A DNA stretch of 64,000 bases, taken from the NCBI GenBank assembly GCA_027492035.1, contig JAOZFT010000004.1:186001-250000 (forward strand), in the 5' to 3' direction. The stretch is from Thermoproteota archaeon. Its GTDB lineage: Archaea > Korarchaeota > JAOZGF01 > JAOZFZ01. Below, in pieces: positions 43,812 to 52,032 of the stretch. Positions within the stretch are counted from its first letter, which is position 1. Every line of letters starts with the position of its first letter. Under the pieces are notes generated by a model, which saw only the letters and a program-made list of their open reading frames with translations, did not search any database and was not told where the DNA came from. The translations under genes and the position numbers were made by a program.

Positions 43812-44897
43812 CTAAATGGTTTTTATGGGTATAGGTGAACTGTAACTAAATATTGCGCTTACATTCATATGAGGACGTAACTTTTTCTCAAAAATTTTTA
43901 TTGCAGGAACTAATGAAACAACGTTCCCTATTTCAGTTTCCACTATGACTTCAAAAAGTGGGTCTACGTACGATATACTTACTATCTTTCCTTCAAGAAT
44001 ATTCTGACCAGTTATTGTTGGGGCGATTTCTGCGATATCTACATCCTCTGAAGGTAAACCTATCAATATCTCTTCTCCTTCCCTTAAAGGAAAATTTTCT
44101 GCAACTGTTTCACCTAAGTTAACCTTTATTCTACATCCCCCACATTTCAGCATTAAAGAATTGGTTTTAACTTGATTAATTTCACACTTAAACAAGTTCT
44201 TTATTCCCAATATTTCAGCTATTTCTTCATTTTTAGGTTTCCTTTTAACTAGAAACGGAGGACCCTCTAAAATTATTTCTCCTTTATAAAGAATCGCTAT
44301 ATTACTAGCTAAGTAAGCAACTTCCTCGAAATCAGTTGTGGCGTAAACTACTGGTTTTTTAAGCCATGAAAACAATTTCTTCATTTTTAACAAGTAGGTC
44401 CTCTTTAAATAGGCAGGAAACCCCTTCAATGGTTCATCTAGTAAAATGGCGGATGGGTTTGCTGCTACTGCACGTGCAAGTGCTACTTTTAATTTGTTAA
44501 CTCTATTAATGTCTCTGATCTTCTTTCCTTCTAGTCCTTTCAAATTGAATGACCCTATTAACTTCTTCAGAAGTTCTTCCTTAACATTTTTCTTTTCTTT
44601 AATAAGGCTGCTATTTAAAGCGAAGGTTATGTTCTCTCTAACTGTTAAATCTTCAAATAAGCCGTAATTATGTGGTATAAAAACTATTCTTTGCCTTTGG
44701 TGGTTGGGACCTGAGGATCCCTCACTTTCAAATATTACTTCCCCCTTAGATGGCTTAATTAAGCCAGCGATAATCTTCAATAAGGTAGTTTTGCCTGATT
44801 TTTCTTTGCCAAGTAAGCCATAAATCAAATTTGGAATCGACACATTAATCTTCTTTAGCACGTGCTTATGAGAAACTTCAACTAATTTTATTACCAT
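43812..44897 (-). CDS. ABC transporter ATPase with TOBE-like domain, degenerate signature
   Basis: A 361-residue importer-type ATPase. Walker A GKEKSGKTT (about 31-39), Q-loop region near FIPHNYGLFEDL, Walker B AILLDEPLKG (about 149-158), and a C-terminal regulatory region (about 235-361). The ABC signature, normally LSGGQ, reads INRVNKLKVALARA, so the motif is degenerate. It overlaps the permease gene by 20 nt. No substrate-binding protein is in the neighbourhood. The layout resembles molybdate/tungstate or sulfate uptake systems, but the cargo is unknown. Confidence 0.82.
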   Translation of the reverse strand: MVIKLVEVSHKHVLKKINVSIPNLIYGLLGKEKSGKTTLLKIIAGLIKPSKGEVIFESEGSSGPNHQRQRIVFIPHNYGLFEDLTVRENITFALNSSLIKEKKNVKEELLKKLIGSFNLKGLEGKKIRDINRVNKLKVALARAVAANPSAILLDEPLKGFPAYLKRTYLLKMKKLFSWLKKPVVYATTDFEEVAYLASNIAILYKGEIILEGPPFLVKRKPKNEEIAEILGIKNLFKCEINQVKTNSLMLKCGGCRIKVNLGETVAENFPLREGEEILIGLPSEDVDIAEIAPTITGQNILEGKIVSISYVDPLFEVIVETEIGNVVSLVPAIKIFEKKLRPHMNVSAIFSYSSPIPIKTI

Positions 44898-45609
44898 GGA
44901 AGAAACCTCCTCTTCCCTCTTTCAAAGGAAGGAGCTTCATTCTTTTAAATGAGTAAAATGAAATGACAACTATAAGCAGAAAATAAGATACTTCCAGGTA
45001 TAAAATGTAAATAAACACGGTGTTGGATGGTTCAACACAGAAAGGTTGAGAAGAAAACCCACTAACGATGTCCATAACTACCCTTATTAAGGGGAGAAGT
45101 GACAAGAGCACTATCTCCTTTATAAAGGGCTTAAGTACCCCCTCTAAAAGAACTAATTTTCCAGAAGAGGAAACAGTTAATCCCGACTCCATGCTTTCCC
45201 TAGAAATAGAGCAATATCTTTTGTATAAAAAGAAAACAAAGTATGGGTGAGAGATATAGAATGAAGAAAAGAAAGAAAGGATTAAAAGGTTTACAGTAAG
45301 CCCCCCTCTAAGCAATGAAGAGTAAAAAAGGAAGGAAGGGACAAAAAAAGAATGGAACAGAATTGTTAAAAAAATAATTTTTCCTCTCTCAATCTTTAAC
45401 AAGAACATACCTGAAAGAAAACTTAACATTAGGGAAAAAAGGAAACCTAACAAAGCTGCAGTTATCTCTAAGCTTTTGCTTGGTAACAATTCAAGTAGGG
45501 GTAAGGATAAACCCCCCTTCCCGCACAACATAACAACTAAATATATAATGCAGGAATACAGCAATAAGGAGAATGGCAAGATATACATGTCACCCTTTAA
45601 GCTAGACAA
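44878..45609 (-). CDS. ABC transporter permease, 243 aa
   Basis: Six or so hydrophobic segments (about 8-28, 47-72, 80-100, 103-125, 165-182, 200-222). An EAA-like loop may lie at SSSGKLVLLEGVLKPFIKEIVLLSLLPLI. It is shorter and more divergent than typical ModB/CysT permeases. It overlaps the ATPase gene, so the pair forms one transporter. ATG at 45609 or an internal ATG at 45588 may be the start. Confidence 0.75.
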   Translation of the reverse strand: MSSLKGDMYILPFSLLLYSCIIYLVVMLCGKGGLSLPLLELLPSKSLEITAALLGFLFSLMLSFLSGMFLLKIERGKIIFLTILFHSFFVPSFLFYSSLLRGGLTVNLLILSFFSSFYISHPYFVFFLYKRYCSISRESMESGLTVSSSGKLVLLEGVLKPFIKEIVLLSLLPLIRVVMDIVSGFSSQPFCVEPSNTVFIYILYLEVSYFLLIVVISFYSFKRMKLLPLKEGRGGFFHGNKIS

Positions 45610-45763
45610 AATAAAACCTCCCTCTAAATGTATCCCAGCTTAACCTTTAGCAGGTAATAATTTAAAGAAAGAGTTATTCTTTTAAAAATTATTTAAAGAA
45701 AGGGATGCCAGTTCTAAAGATGAATTTTTCCCTCTTTAAAAAAATAAGAAAAAGAGGGAGGGT

Positions 45764-46087
45764 CTAAGACGTCCTTTTTAAAGTTATTTCAATTAATGAA
45801 ACGTTCCTTTCTCCTCCCTCCCCACCTGTTAAAGTTTCTGTTCCTATTGTCACATTTGACACTTCTACGGCGTCCTGCAGAAACCTATTTTTTGTTATTT
45901 CTGCTACATCCACTGCTTTGCTTATTGATTTGCCTCTAGCCTTTATAATTACTGAATTTTTCCCTTGGTTAAATTGCAGAACAGTTGCTAATACATAATT
46001 CATAGTTGGTGTGCGCCCGTGTCTTTTAAAAACTATAGATCACGGATTACGCCCAATATAGATTTCTCCAGCTTCTTCACTAGTCAC
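45764..46087 (-). CDS. alba: Chromatin protein Alba, gene interrupted by a 36-nt BHB intron
   Basis: Alba is a small dimeric DNA/RNA-binding chromatin protein. Exon 1 is 46047-46087 (GTG start, GGAGG nine nt upstream; ATG 46093 is an alternative) and encodes MTSEEAGEIYIGR plus two bases. Exon 2 is 45764-46010 and encodes the remainder. Joining them gives IGRKPTMNYVLATVLQFNQG, the conserved Alba N-terminus including the DNA-contacting lysine; the product is 95 residues, normal for the family. Without splicing, exon 1 meets TGA after three more codons, and a product from ATG 46003 would lack the first strand and the lysine. Confidence 0.9.
46011..46046 (-). other. Bulge-helix-bulge intron in the alba mRNA
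   Basis: Minus-strand pairing: outer helix TTGG (46053-46056) with CCAA (46006-46009); central helix GCGT (46049-46052) with GCGC (46013-46016), one G-U pair; bulges AAT (46046-46048) and ACA (46010-46012), each exactly 3 nt; inner helix CCGTG (46041-46045) with CACGG (46017-46021). Cutting after the second base of each bulge, as tRNA splicing endonuclease does, removes 36 nt and joins CGT AA to A CCA, making a Lys codon. The intron has an in-frame TGA. Confidence 0.9.
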
Positions 46088-46157
46088 GTGCATACACCTC
46101 CATCTTTTTTCCTGTTCCTTTGAATGCTCTGACAATGTTTTGAAATACCTATTTATT

Positions 46158-46169
46158 CCTTTATAAAGG
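46158..46169 (-). promoter_or_regulatory. TATA-like element upstream of alba
   Basis: CCTTTATAAAGG lies about 70 nt upstream of the alba start on the minus strand; it is itself palindromic. A transcript from here would have a leader of roughly 45 nt and would include both BHB halves. Confidence 0.4.
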
Positions 46170-46314
46170 TTTCCTTTATGTTAAAAAGGTTTTATTTTCT
46201 TTTAAAAGATGAAAGATGTTATTGCCTTACTTTCAAAATGAGCCTTTCTTCAGCAAGAAAGTAGGATATCCCTTTATGGCTTCATTAATAAAAACGTTTT
46301 GGAAGGATCTTTTC

Positions 46315-46605
46315 TTAGGCAGTGACTTGTTCCTTCTTTCTATCTTTTTCTGCCCTTATCTTTATTATACCTCTATGGACAGCACACCTTATACAAACAT
46401 ACTTAGTAACCTTATATCTAGGTACCCTCGACCCTTGCTTTATCAACTCTTTCTTTAACTGGTAATCAATTGGAGAGTACCAGAAAGTAACTTTCTTGAT
46501 CTTGTCAGCAGGCATCCTTCTTCCGCAAAAATCGCAAGTAAGATAGCCTGATCTACCTGTTCCGTGACCTTTAGATCTTCCGCCGCTTTTTCTTTTCTTA
46601 GGCAT
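46315..46605 (-). CDS. rps26e: Ribosomal protein eS26
   Basis: A 96-residue small-subunit protein: MPKKRKSGGRSKGHGTGRSG, then zinc ligands CDFC (about 24-27) and CIRC (about 74-77) followed by AVHRGIIKIRA, as in eukaryotic eS26. In archaea eS26 is known from TACK and Asgard groups rather than Euryarchaeota, which helps place this genome. It follows proS by 15 nt and alba lies downstream on the same strand. Confidence 0.92.
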   Translation of the reverse strand: MPKKRKSGGRSKGHGTGRSGYLTCDFCGRRMPADKIKKVTFWYSPIDYQLKKELIKQGSRVPRYKVTKYVCIRCAVHRGIIKIRAEKDRKKEQVTA

Positions 46606-46620
46606 TTTTTTCCCTCGAAG

Positions 46621-48060
46621 TTAGTAAGATTTACCCAGGAAAATATTAAACTTTGCTTTTTTCCCGCACAGAATACATTTTTTAGATGAGGTTTCTTTTT
46701 GTTTTTCTTCCCAGGGAAAGGGGAACCCAAACACTTTAGCGTTAGTTTTATCTTCTATATCTCTTCCACATTTCTCTTCTCCACACCACCAGGTCTTAAC
46801 TACGAATCCCCTACCAATCTTTTCAACAGCATCTCTCAAATCATGAACTTCAACGATCTTCTCTTGCATCCACTTATCAGCTTTTTCTTTTAATCCCTTT
46901 TGAATCTTATCAAGCAACTCCCTTATTTTTGTAACCAATATGTTTTCCTCAACTCTTACTTTCTGTCTATTATCTCTCCTCACCACCGTTACGCTTTGGT
47001 TGTTCACCTCCTCCATTCCGACTTCAATCCTTAAAGGTATCCCCTTCATTTCCCAAAAGTAAAACTTTGAACCTGGTGTTTCTTCTTCCCTAAAATCTTC
47101 TTTCACCCTGAAGCCTGACTTTAAAAGCTTGTTTTTAATTTTTAGTGAATAACCAAGAACCTTCTCTTTCCCTTCTTTGTAATAAATGGGTATTATCACG
47201 GCATGGTAAGGAGAGATGGAAGGAGGAAGTATTAAGCCGCGTTCATCGGAATGTATAGCAATTACAGCTGCTAAAGGCCGACTAGATATTCCATAACATG
47301 TTTGATAAACATACTCATGTGAACCGTCAGGCTTTAAATACTTAATTTCAAAAACTTTAGAAAAGTTTTGCCCTAAAAAATGTACAGTTCCTATTTGTAG
47401 CCTTTTTCCATTCGGCATAATTGTATCAAAGGCTACTGAGTATTCTGAACCAGCAAATTTATCCCATGCAGGCCTTTTCAAAACAAGGTAAGGTAAAGCT
47501 AACTCATCAAAAATCTTACTATAAACCTGGACAGCTTCCTTTATTTGCTCCTCTGTCTCTTGCCTTGTGGCATGAACAGTGTGAGCTTCTTTAAATGTCG
47601 TAACTTCTCTTACTCGGATAAGAGGACGTGTTGTTTTTGTTTCATACCTAAAAATGTTTACTACCTGGTAATATTTTATTGGTAAATCTTTGTAAGATCT
47701 AATCCATAAAGCATACATTGGGTAAATAGCTGTTTCGCTTGTAGGCCTTAATGCATACTTTATTTTCAATTTATCTTTCCCTCCATGGGTTACCCAGTAC
47801 ACTTCCTCCTCAAAAGCTGTAATATGTTCTGATTCCTTTCTTAGGTTCGTTTCAGGTATTAAAAGTGGGAAAAGAACTTCTTGATGCCCTGTTTCATTTA
47901 AGTATTTACGAATTATTTTTAACATGTTTTCTCGCATAAGGAAACCATAGGGTCTCCAAACCCCCATCCCTTTAATAGGATACCGGTAATCATATATCTC
48001 AGCTGTTTGCAGTATTTCATTAAACCACTCCATAAATTTGCTTTCCTTCTCAATAGCCAA
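46621..48060 (-). CDS. proS: Prolyl-tRNA synthetase, archaeal type
   Basis: Class II synthetase of 479 residues. Motif 2 region [26 protein letters not shown] and [24 protein letters not shown], anticodon-binding domain from about residue 285, and a C-terminal zinc-binding extension ([16 protein letters not shown]) ending in Tyr, which is typical of the archaeal/eukaryotic form. It lies between the zinc-ribbon gene (16 nt upstream) and eS26. Confidence 0.96.
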   Translation of the reverse strand: MAIEKESKFMEWFNEILQTAEIYDYRYPIKGMGVWRPYGFLMRENMLKIIRKYLNETGHQEVLFPLLIPETNLRKESEHITAFEEEVYWVTHGGKDKLKIKYALRPTSETAIYPMYALWIRSYKDLPIKYYQVVNIFRYETKTTRPLIRVREVTTFKEAHTVHATRQETEEQIKEAVQVYSKIFDELALPYLVLKRPAWDKFAGSEYSVAFDTIMPNGKRLQIGTVHFLGQNFSKVFEIKYLKPDGSHEYVYQTCYGISSRPLAAVIAIHSDERGLILPPSISPYHAVIIPIYYKEGKEKVLGYSLKIKNKLLKSGFRVKEDFREEETPGSKFYFWEMKGIPLRIEVGMEEVNNQSVTVVRRDNRQKVRVEENILVTKIRELLDKIQKGLKEKADKWMQEKIVEVHDLRDAVEKIGRGFVVKTWWCGEEKCGRDIEDKTNAKVFGFPFPWEEKQKETSSKKCILCGKKAKFNIFLGKSY

Positions 48061-48076
48061 GGCTACCTACCCTCTC

Positions 48077-48229
48077 CTATTCCCTCCCTAAAAGAATTTT
48101 TTCGGAACAAACAGGACAGAAAACTTTTTTTCTTCTCTTCCTGGGGTTAATGTAAAAAACTGAGTTACATTTTGGGCATTTCATTTCTTTTAATTCACCT
48201 TTCGACCTAACTTTTACAGTTATTAACAT
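48077..48229 (-). CDS. Small zinc-ribbon protein, 50 aa
   Basis: Zinc ribbon CPKC (about 18-21) and CPVC (about 39-42): MKCPKCNSVFYINPRKRRKKVFCPVCSEK. I prefer ATG 48229 (MLITVKVRSK), preceded by GAGGCGAAG, to the upstream ATG 48274, which would overlap the AIR-synthase-like gene. The family is not recognised; it is linked to proS and eS26. Confidence 0.65.
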   Translation of the reverse strand: MLITVKVRSKGELKEMKCPKCNSVFYINPRKRRKKVFCPVCSEKILLGRE

Positions 48230-48240
48230 GTTACTTCGCC

Positions 48241-49251
48241 TCAAGAAAGACCTCTTTTTCCAACAATTTTCCACAGTTCATCTTGAACAGGGGAAATCTC
48301 CATCCATCCATTGTTTCGCAGAATTTTTCTTCCTCTTTCTTTTTCTAACACTTCACCTATCACGGAACAAGGTATATTCATCGATAAAAATTCTTCTGTG
48401 ACTGTTTCAATTTTATTTTTAGGAATGGAAGCTATTACTACCCCTGAACTTATTAATTTTAATGGGTCAAGTTTTAGAGCTCGACATATTTCGCGTGTTT
48501 CTTCCAAAACCCTTATTTTATCCTCGTAAACCCTCAAACCAACGTTTGAAGCTTCAGCCATTTCCCACAAACCATTCAGTACTCCGCCTTCAGTGGGGTC
48601 ATGCAATGCATGACTATAATGAACTAGAACCCCTGCTTCCTTTAATACTGAAGTGTACCTTATTAAGTTTTTTGCTTTCTCAACAGTTTGAGGTGAAACC
48701 TTATTCATTAATAATTTGCTGTAGTCTCTTGCTAAAATAGCGGTTCCTTCTATTCCTGCATATTTCGTCATTAGAATGTAATCTCCAGTTTTGCAGTTTG
48801 AGGAAGGGGTTAGTTTGCTTGTTGTGGTAACCCCAACTACAGTAGCTACAATTGTCGGCTGGGTAACTGCAGAGGTTACCTCAGTGTGTCCTCCAATAAC
48901 TTTAACATTTATTTTTTCAGCATTTTCATGTATTTGCCTCATTACTTCACCTATTTCTTCAAGTTTTGAGTTTGGTGGAAACAAAAGAGTTACTAGAAGC
49001 CACTTCGGCACAGCCCCCATTACTGCTACGTCGTTAGCGTTTACATGTACCGCAAGACGACCTAGATCTTGTTTACTACCTGTTATAGGGTCCGTACTTA
49101 ATACTAGTACCTGGTTTTTCTCCTTTATTGCTGAAGCATCTAACCCTATACCTGGTGGTACCATTATCTCTTCTCCTTTTTTTGCAGCGTATTTCAGCAC
49201 TGCTTTCTTTAACTCTTGTGGTGACAGTTTCCCTCTTCTACCTTGTATCAT
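48241..49251 (-). CDS. AIR synthase/HypE-related protein
   Basis: A 336-residue PurM-fold ATP-binding protein. Features: GIGLDASAIK (about 34-43), DPITGSKQDLGRLAVHVNANDVAVMGAVP (about 54-83), HDPTEGGVLNGLWEMAEASNVG (about 217-238). These match the archaeal HypE-like group, not the purine enzyme PurM. HypE matures hydrogenases, but no hydrogenase gene is in the window, and such proteins occur in organisms without one. The reaction is therefore open. Confidence 0.85.
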   Translation of the reverse strand: MIQGRRGKLSPQELKKAVLKYAAKKGEEIMVPPGIGLDASAIKEKNQVLVLSTDPITGSKQDLGRLAVHVNANDVAVMGAVPKWLLVTLLFPPNSKLEEIGEVMRQIHENAEKINVKVIGGHTEVTSAVTQPTIVATVVGVTTTSKLTPSSNCKTGDYILMTKYAGIEGTAILARDYSKLLMNKVSPQTVEKAKNLIRYTSVLKEAGVLVHYSHALHDPTEGGVLNGLWEMAEASNVGLRVYEDKIRVLEETREICRALKLDPLKLISSGVVIASIPKNKIETVTEEFLSMNIPCSVIGEVLEKERGRKILRNNGWMEISPVQDELWKIVGKRGLS

Positions 49252-49266
49252 TTTTAATCCTTCACT

Positions 49267-51249
49267 TCATCTTGAAAACTTCTCAACCAAAAAAAGCAAC
49301 AAAATTGTTGCTGTGGCATCATAAAGAAGTATTGAAAGATAGAAAAGTGTAGTATTTACTCTCTCTCTTTTTAACTGTTTCGAGATGTTTTCTGCTAATG
49401 GCGTCTTTGTCGCATTTATTTGAGGTAAATAGATTCTTTTCCCCAAGAATTTTTTTGTTTCAAGCAATACATTACTTAAAATAAGGGATCTTGTTAAGAA
49501 AATAAATGAATTCGTTGCATCCTCACATTTGTTCATAGACAAATAATTCTTGTAATAATTATTGCCGAATTCAAAATAAAGGATGGGTAATAAGGAATTT
49601 ACTCTGTTTTTAAGAGTTAACATGAACCATGCCACTGACTCATCCCTCAAATTCCCTAAGATATTCCGGGCATAGCTTTTATTCAGGCAAAGCGGATAAA
49701 AAATTTCTATTATCAACATGTTTGCATAAACAACTGCGTTCGCAGCTTCAATTAATGCAGTTGAGTACAACTTTTTATTTAGGGCAGTTTCAATTTCTTT
49801 GTTTCTGATGGCAATTTCCTCTCGGACAGAAACAGGCGGTTTTTGCCGTTTATATTCCTGAAGATATTCGTTCAATGTATTCAACGCGTAATCTAGCATC
49901 GTCCTGGCATATTTAACTTTTTGATTTATATATTCCTCCACTCTTTGTGGTTTATTTAATACAGGCAACACATACTTGCCACCTGTTTCGTTTACAAGTT
50001 GGGCAGCGAAATCAGCCCACCAAATAGCTGTCCTAGCCCTTTCTTTCACAAAAACTAATTGCCCAATAGCCTTTCCTATAGATTGGTTCATCAAGTCTAA
50101 TATTGTCGAGTTGTAAATTTCTGCTGCTTCAATTGCCCTCTCAAACGCTGTTGCGGAAGCTTGACCTGGTGTTGTTAGAAACATTTCTAACCCCTTTATC
50201 TTACTTGTTTTTTCCTCGATGTAACTCCACATATAACCAAGGAACTCCTTGTCTTCTTTAACTAGTTCAGAAAGGAATTTATCTTTATTTCCTGCATAGT
50301 AGTAGTTTATTAACATAGATAAGTTTTCAGCATCCAAAATAACTTGAAAGGAGTAACTTAGGGAAGTGTAGTACATACCTTCACATATGAACTGTGAGAT
50401 CTCTTGTATTTTCTTTGAAAGCGCATTTCTTTCCTTTTCAAGTTCCGTTAAATTTATTGGGAATCCATGTAGTTTCCTTTGCAGGTGTTCCAGTTTAAAA
50501 GATAAATTGTTAAATGCTTTTCGAGCCCTTGCTTCCATTTTTTCAGCTTCCTGTTTTAATAGGCATATAGGAATTTGATTCCCTGTTTTCCGGTATAAAA
50601 CAGTAGGTCTATGGATAATGTATCCTGTTAAGTGATAAAAAGCACTCAAAACATTTTTAACTGGGACAATGTCTAAACCTATTTCTTTTGATATTTTCTC
50701 TCCTTCTGCAGAATTAAGGAATGGAATGATAAGTTCTTTGAAACCATGCTCCTCCACTCCCTCAGCTTTATATTTTAGGAAACCGACAGGCCCTATGCTA
50801 CCGTCAGGATTTATACTTCCAGTTATAGCTGCATCATTCCTTATGGGAACTTTAAGTATTGCTGAAATTATTCCCACAGCTAATCCAGCCCCGCCACTTC
50901 CACCTTTTATAGATTCAGCCTTAGCTAAAATATTTATTTCAATGTCATACATGGACATATCTGCTTCCAAAACAAAACCTACAGCTTCTATTGCGGTGTA
51001 AATACTTGCATTCACGCTGGAAAAAATTTTTGATTCACTGTTTACCTTAACTTTACCGATGCCCGGTTTACGGACCTGAATAATAAATTTTGCAATATCT
51101 CCCCTCTTATGTTCCACGTCCACAGAAGGAACTGAAACTTCAACCCAGTAATTCTCACTATAACCTTGCAAATTTGAGAAGTAAAAAAGAGATAACATAA
51201 GGATAAAAAGCAGCAACAAAACTTGTGCTTTCTTTCCTTTGTAAAACAT
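49267..51249 (-). CDS. Membrane-anchored Lon-type (S16) serine protease
   Basis: About 660 residues from ATG 51249, preceded by AAGGTGAAACC. Signal/anchor helix at the N-terminus (AQVLLLLFILMLSLFYFS), then an extracytoplasmic S16 protease domain: GGSGGAGLAVGIISAIL with the catalytic Ser, and GPVGFLKYKAEG with the catalytic Lys. A long helical region follows (about 240-600) and a C-terminal hydrophobic helix (FYLSILLYDATATILLLFLV). No AAA+ module is present, so it acts without the ATPase of standard Lon. Substrates unknown; surface protein quality control is a guess. Confidence 0.85.
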   Translation of the reverse strand: MFYKGKKAQVLLLLFILMLSLFYFSNLQGYSENYWVEVSVPSVDVEHKRGDIAKFIIQVRKPGIGKVKVNSESKIFSSVNASIYTAIEAVGFVLEADMSMYDIEINILAKAESIKGGSGGAGLAVGIISAILKVPIRNDAAITGSINPDGSIGPVGFLKYKAEGVEEHGFKELIIPFLNSAEGEKISKEIGLDIVPVKNVLSAFYHLTGYIIHRPTVLYRKTGNQIPICLLKQEAEKMEARARKAFNNLSFKLEHLQRKLHGFPINLTELEKERNALSKKIQEISQFICEGMYYTSLSYSFQVILDAENLSMLINYYYAGNKDKFLSELVKEDKEFLGYMWSYIEEKTSKIKGLEMFLTTPGQASATAFERAIEAAEIYNSTILDLMNQSIGKAIGQLVFVKERARTAIWWADFAAQLVNETGGKYVLPVLNKPQRVEEYINQKVKYARTMLDYALNTLNEYLQEYKRQKPPVSVREEIAIRNKEIETALNKKLYSTALIEAANAVVYANMLIIEIFYPLCLNKSYARNILGNLRDESVAWFMLTLKNRVNSLLPILYFEFGNNYYKNYLSMNKCEDATNSFIFLTRSLILSNVLLETKKFLGKRIYLPQINATKTPLAENISKQLKRERVNTTLFYLSILLYDATATILLLFLVEKFSR

Positions 51250-51428
51250 GGTTTCACCTTTCCTTGCGGTTACGCGTTTTTTCTCTAGATACAAAGAGAA
51301 AATGTACTCTAATTTATTTAAAATAAGTCTAAACAATACCATTATAATTGTTTTTTAAACAGTTTAGGAACGCTACCGGCCTTCCCCTTCAGCTTTTCCA
51401 GACCTGAAAGAGAGGAAAGGTTTTTTAC

Positions 51429-52013
51429 ATGTTAATAGATGAAAAATTCTCTTCAAGAAAGAAAAACATACTTAAACAGCTTAAACATGTAATAAATAAT
51501 CAGGAAACAGATTCTGACATAACCCCTTTATTAACTGAACTGAATAAAAAGGAAGGATACGTAACAACTTCCTCTTGCTCTGGAAGAACGATTCTGATCG
51601 AAATACCTCCTAAAAGCAAGAAAAAAGAGGCAAGAATTATTTGGAAGAAACATACATTAATCACCTTCTCAGAATTAAAGGAAGCAATTACGGGAATCAA
51701 AAGCGAGAAACCAATCTGGTTCATGACACAGCCCGTTATTCTTCATGTCCTTGTTAAAGATTTGGAACATGCCAAAAAAATAATTTTAGCTGCAAGAAAA
51801 GCAGGATTCAAGAAAGTAGGTGTGTTGAGTTTATCAGGGAAAATAGTGGTTCAAATAGAGGGGCATCACTTTATAAGTTTAAAAATAATGGATAAGGGCA
51901 ACTTGCTTGTAACTGACTACTACTTGAAGGATTTAGTGAAAGAAGCTAATAATAAACTCCATGAGATAAAAAGGTTTCTCGAAAGATTAATTGAGGAAAT
52001 TAAAAAGTTATAG
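51429..52013 (+). CDS. taw3: tRNA-Phe wyosine methyltransferase Taw3
   Basis: A 194-residue TYW3-family protein that methylates N4 of the wyosine intermediate at position 37 of tRNA-Phe. Motifs YVTTSSCSGRTILIE (about 44-58), KPIWFMTQPVILHV, and FKKVGVLSLSGKIVVQIEG. Its substrate tRNA-Phe is at 42258. It precedes adenine deaminase by 19 nt. Confidence 0.93.
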   Translation: MLIDEKFSSRKKNILKQLKHVINNQETDSDITPLLTELNKKEGYVTTSSCSGRTILIEIPPKSKKKEARIIWKKHTLITFSELKEAITGIKSEKPIWFMTQPVILHVLVKDLEHAKKIILAARKAGFKKVGVLSLSGKIVVQIEGHHFISLKIMDKGNLLVTDYYLKDLVKEANNKLHEIKRFLERLIEEIKKL

Positions 52014-52032
52014 TGTAAGGTGACTCAGGGTA

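Noticed and set aside
45764-46003. Alba as an uninterrupted 79-codon gene starting at ATG 46003
   Set aside because: It would lack the first beta strand and the conserved lysine, has no ribosome binding site, and the missing part lies upstream next to a strong GGAGG, joined by an exact BHB.
48241-49251. Hydrogenase maturation protein HypE in the strict sense
   Set aside because: No hydrogenase or other hyp genes are in the window and HypE-like PurM-fold proteins occur widely without hydrogenases.
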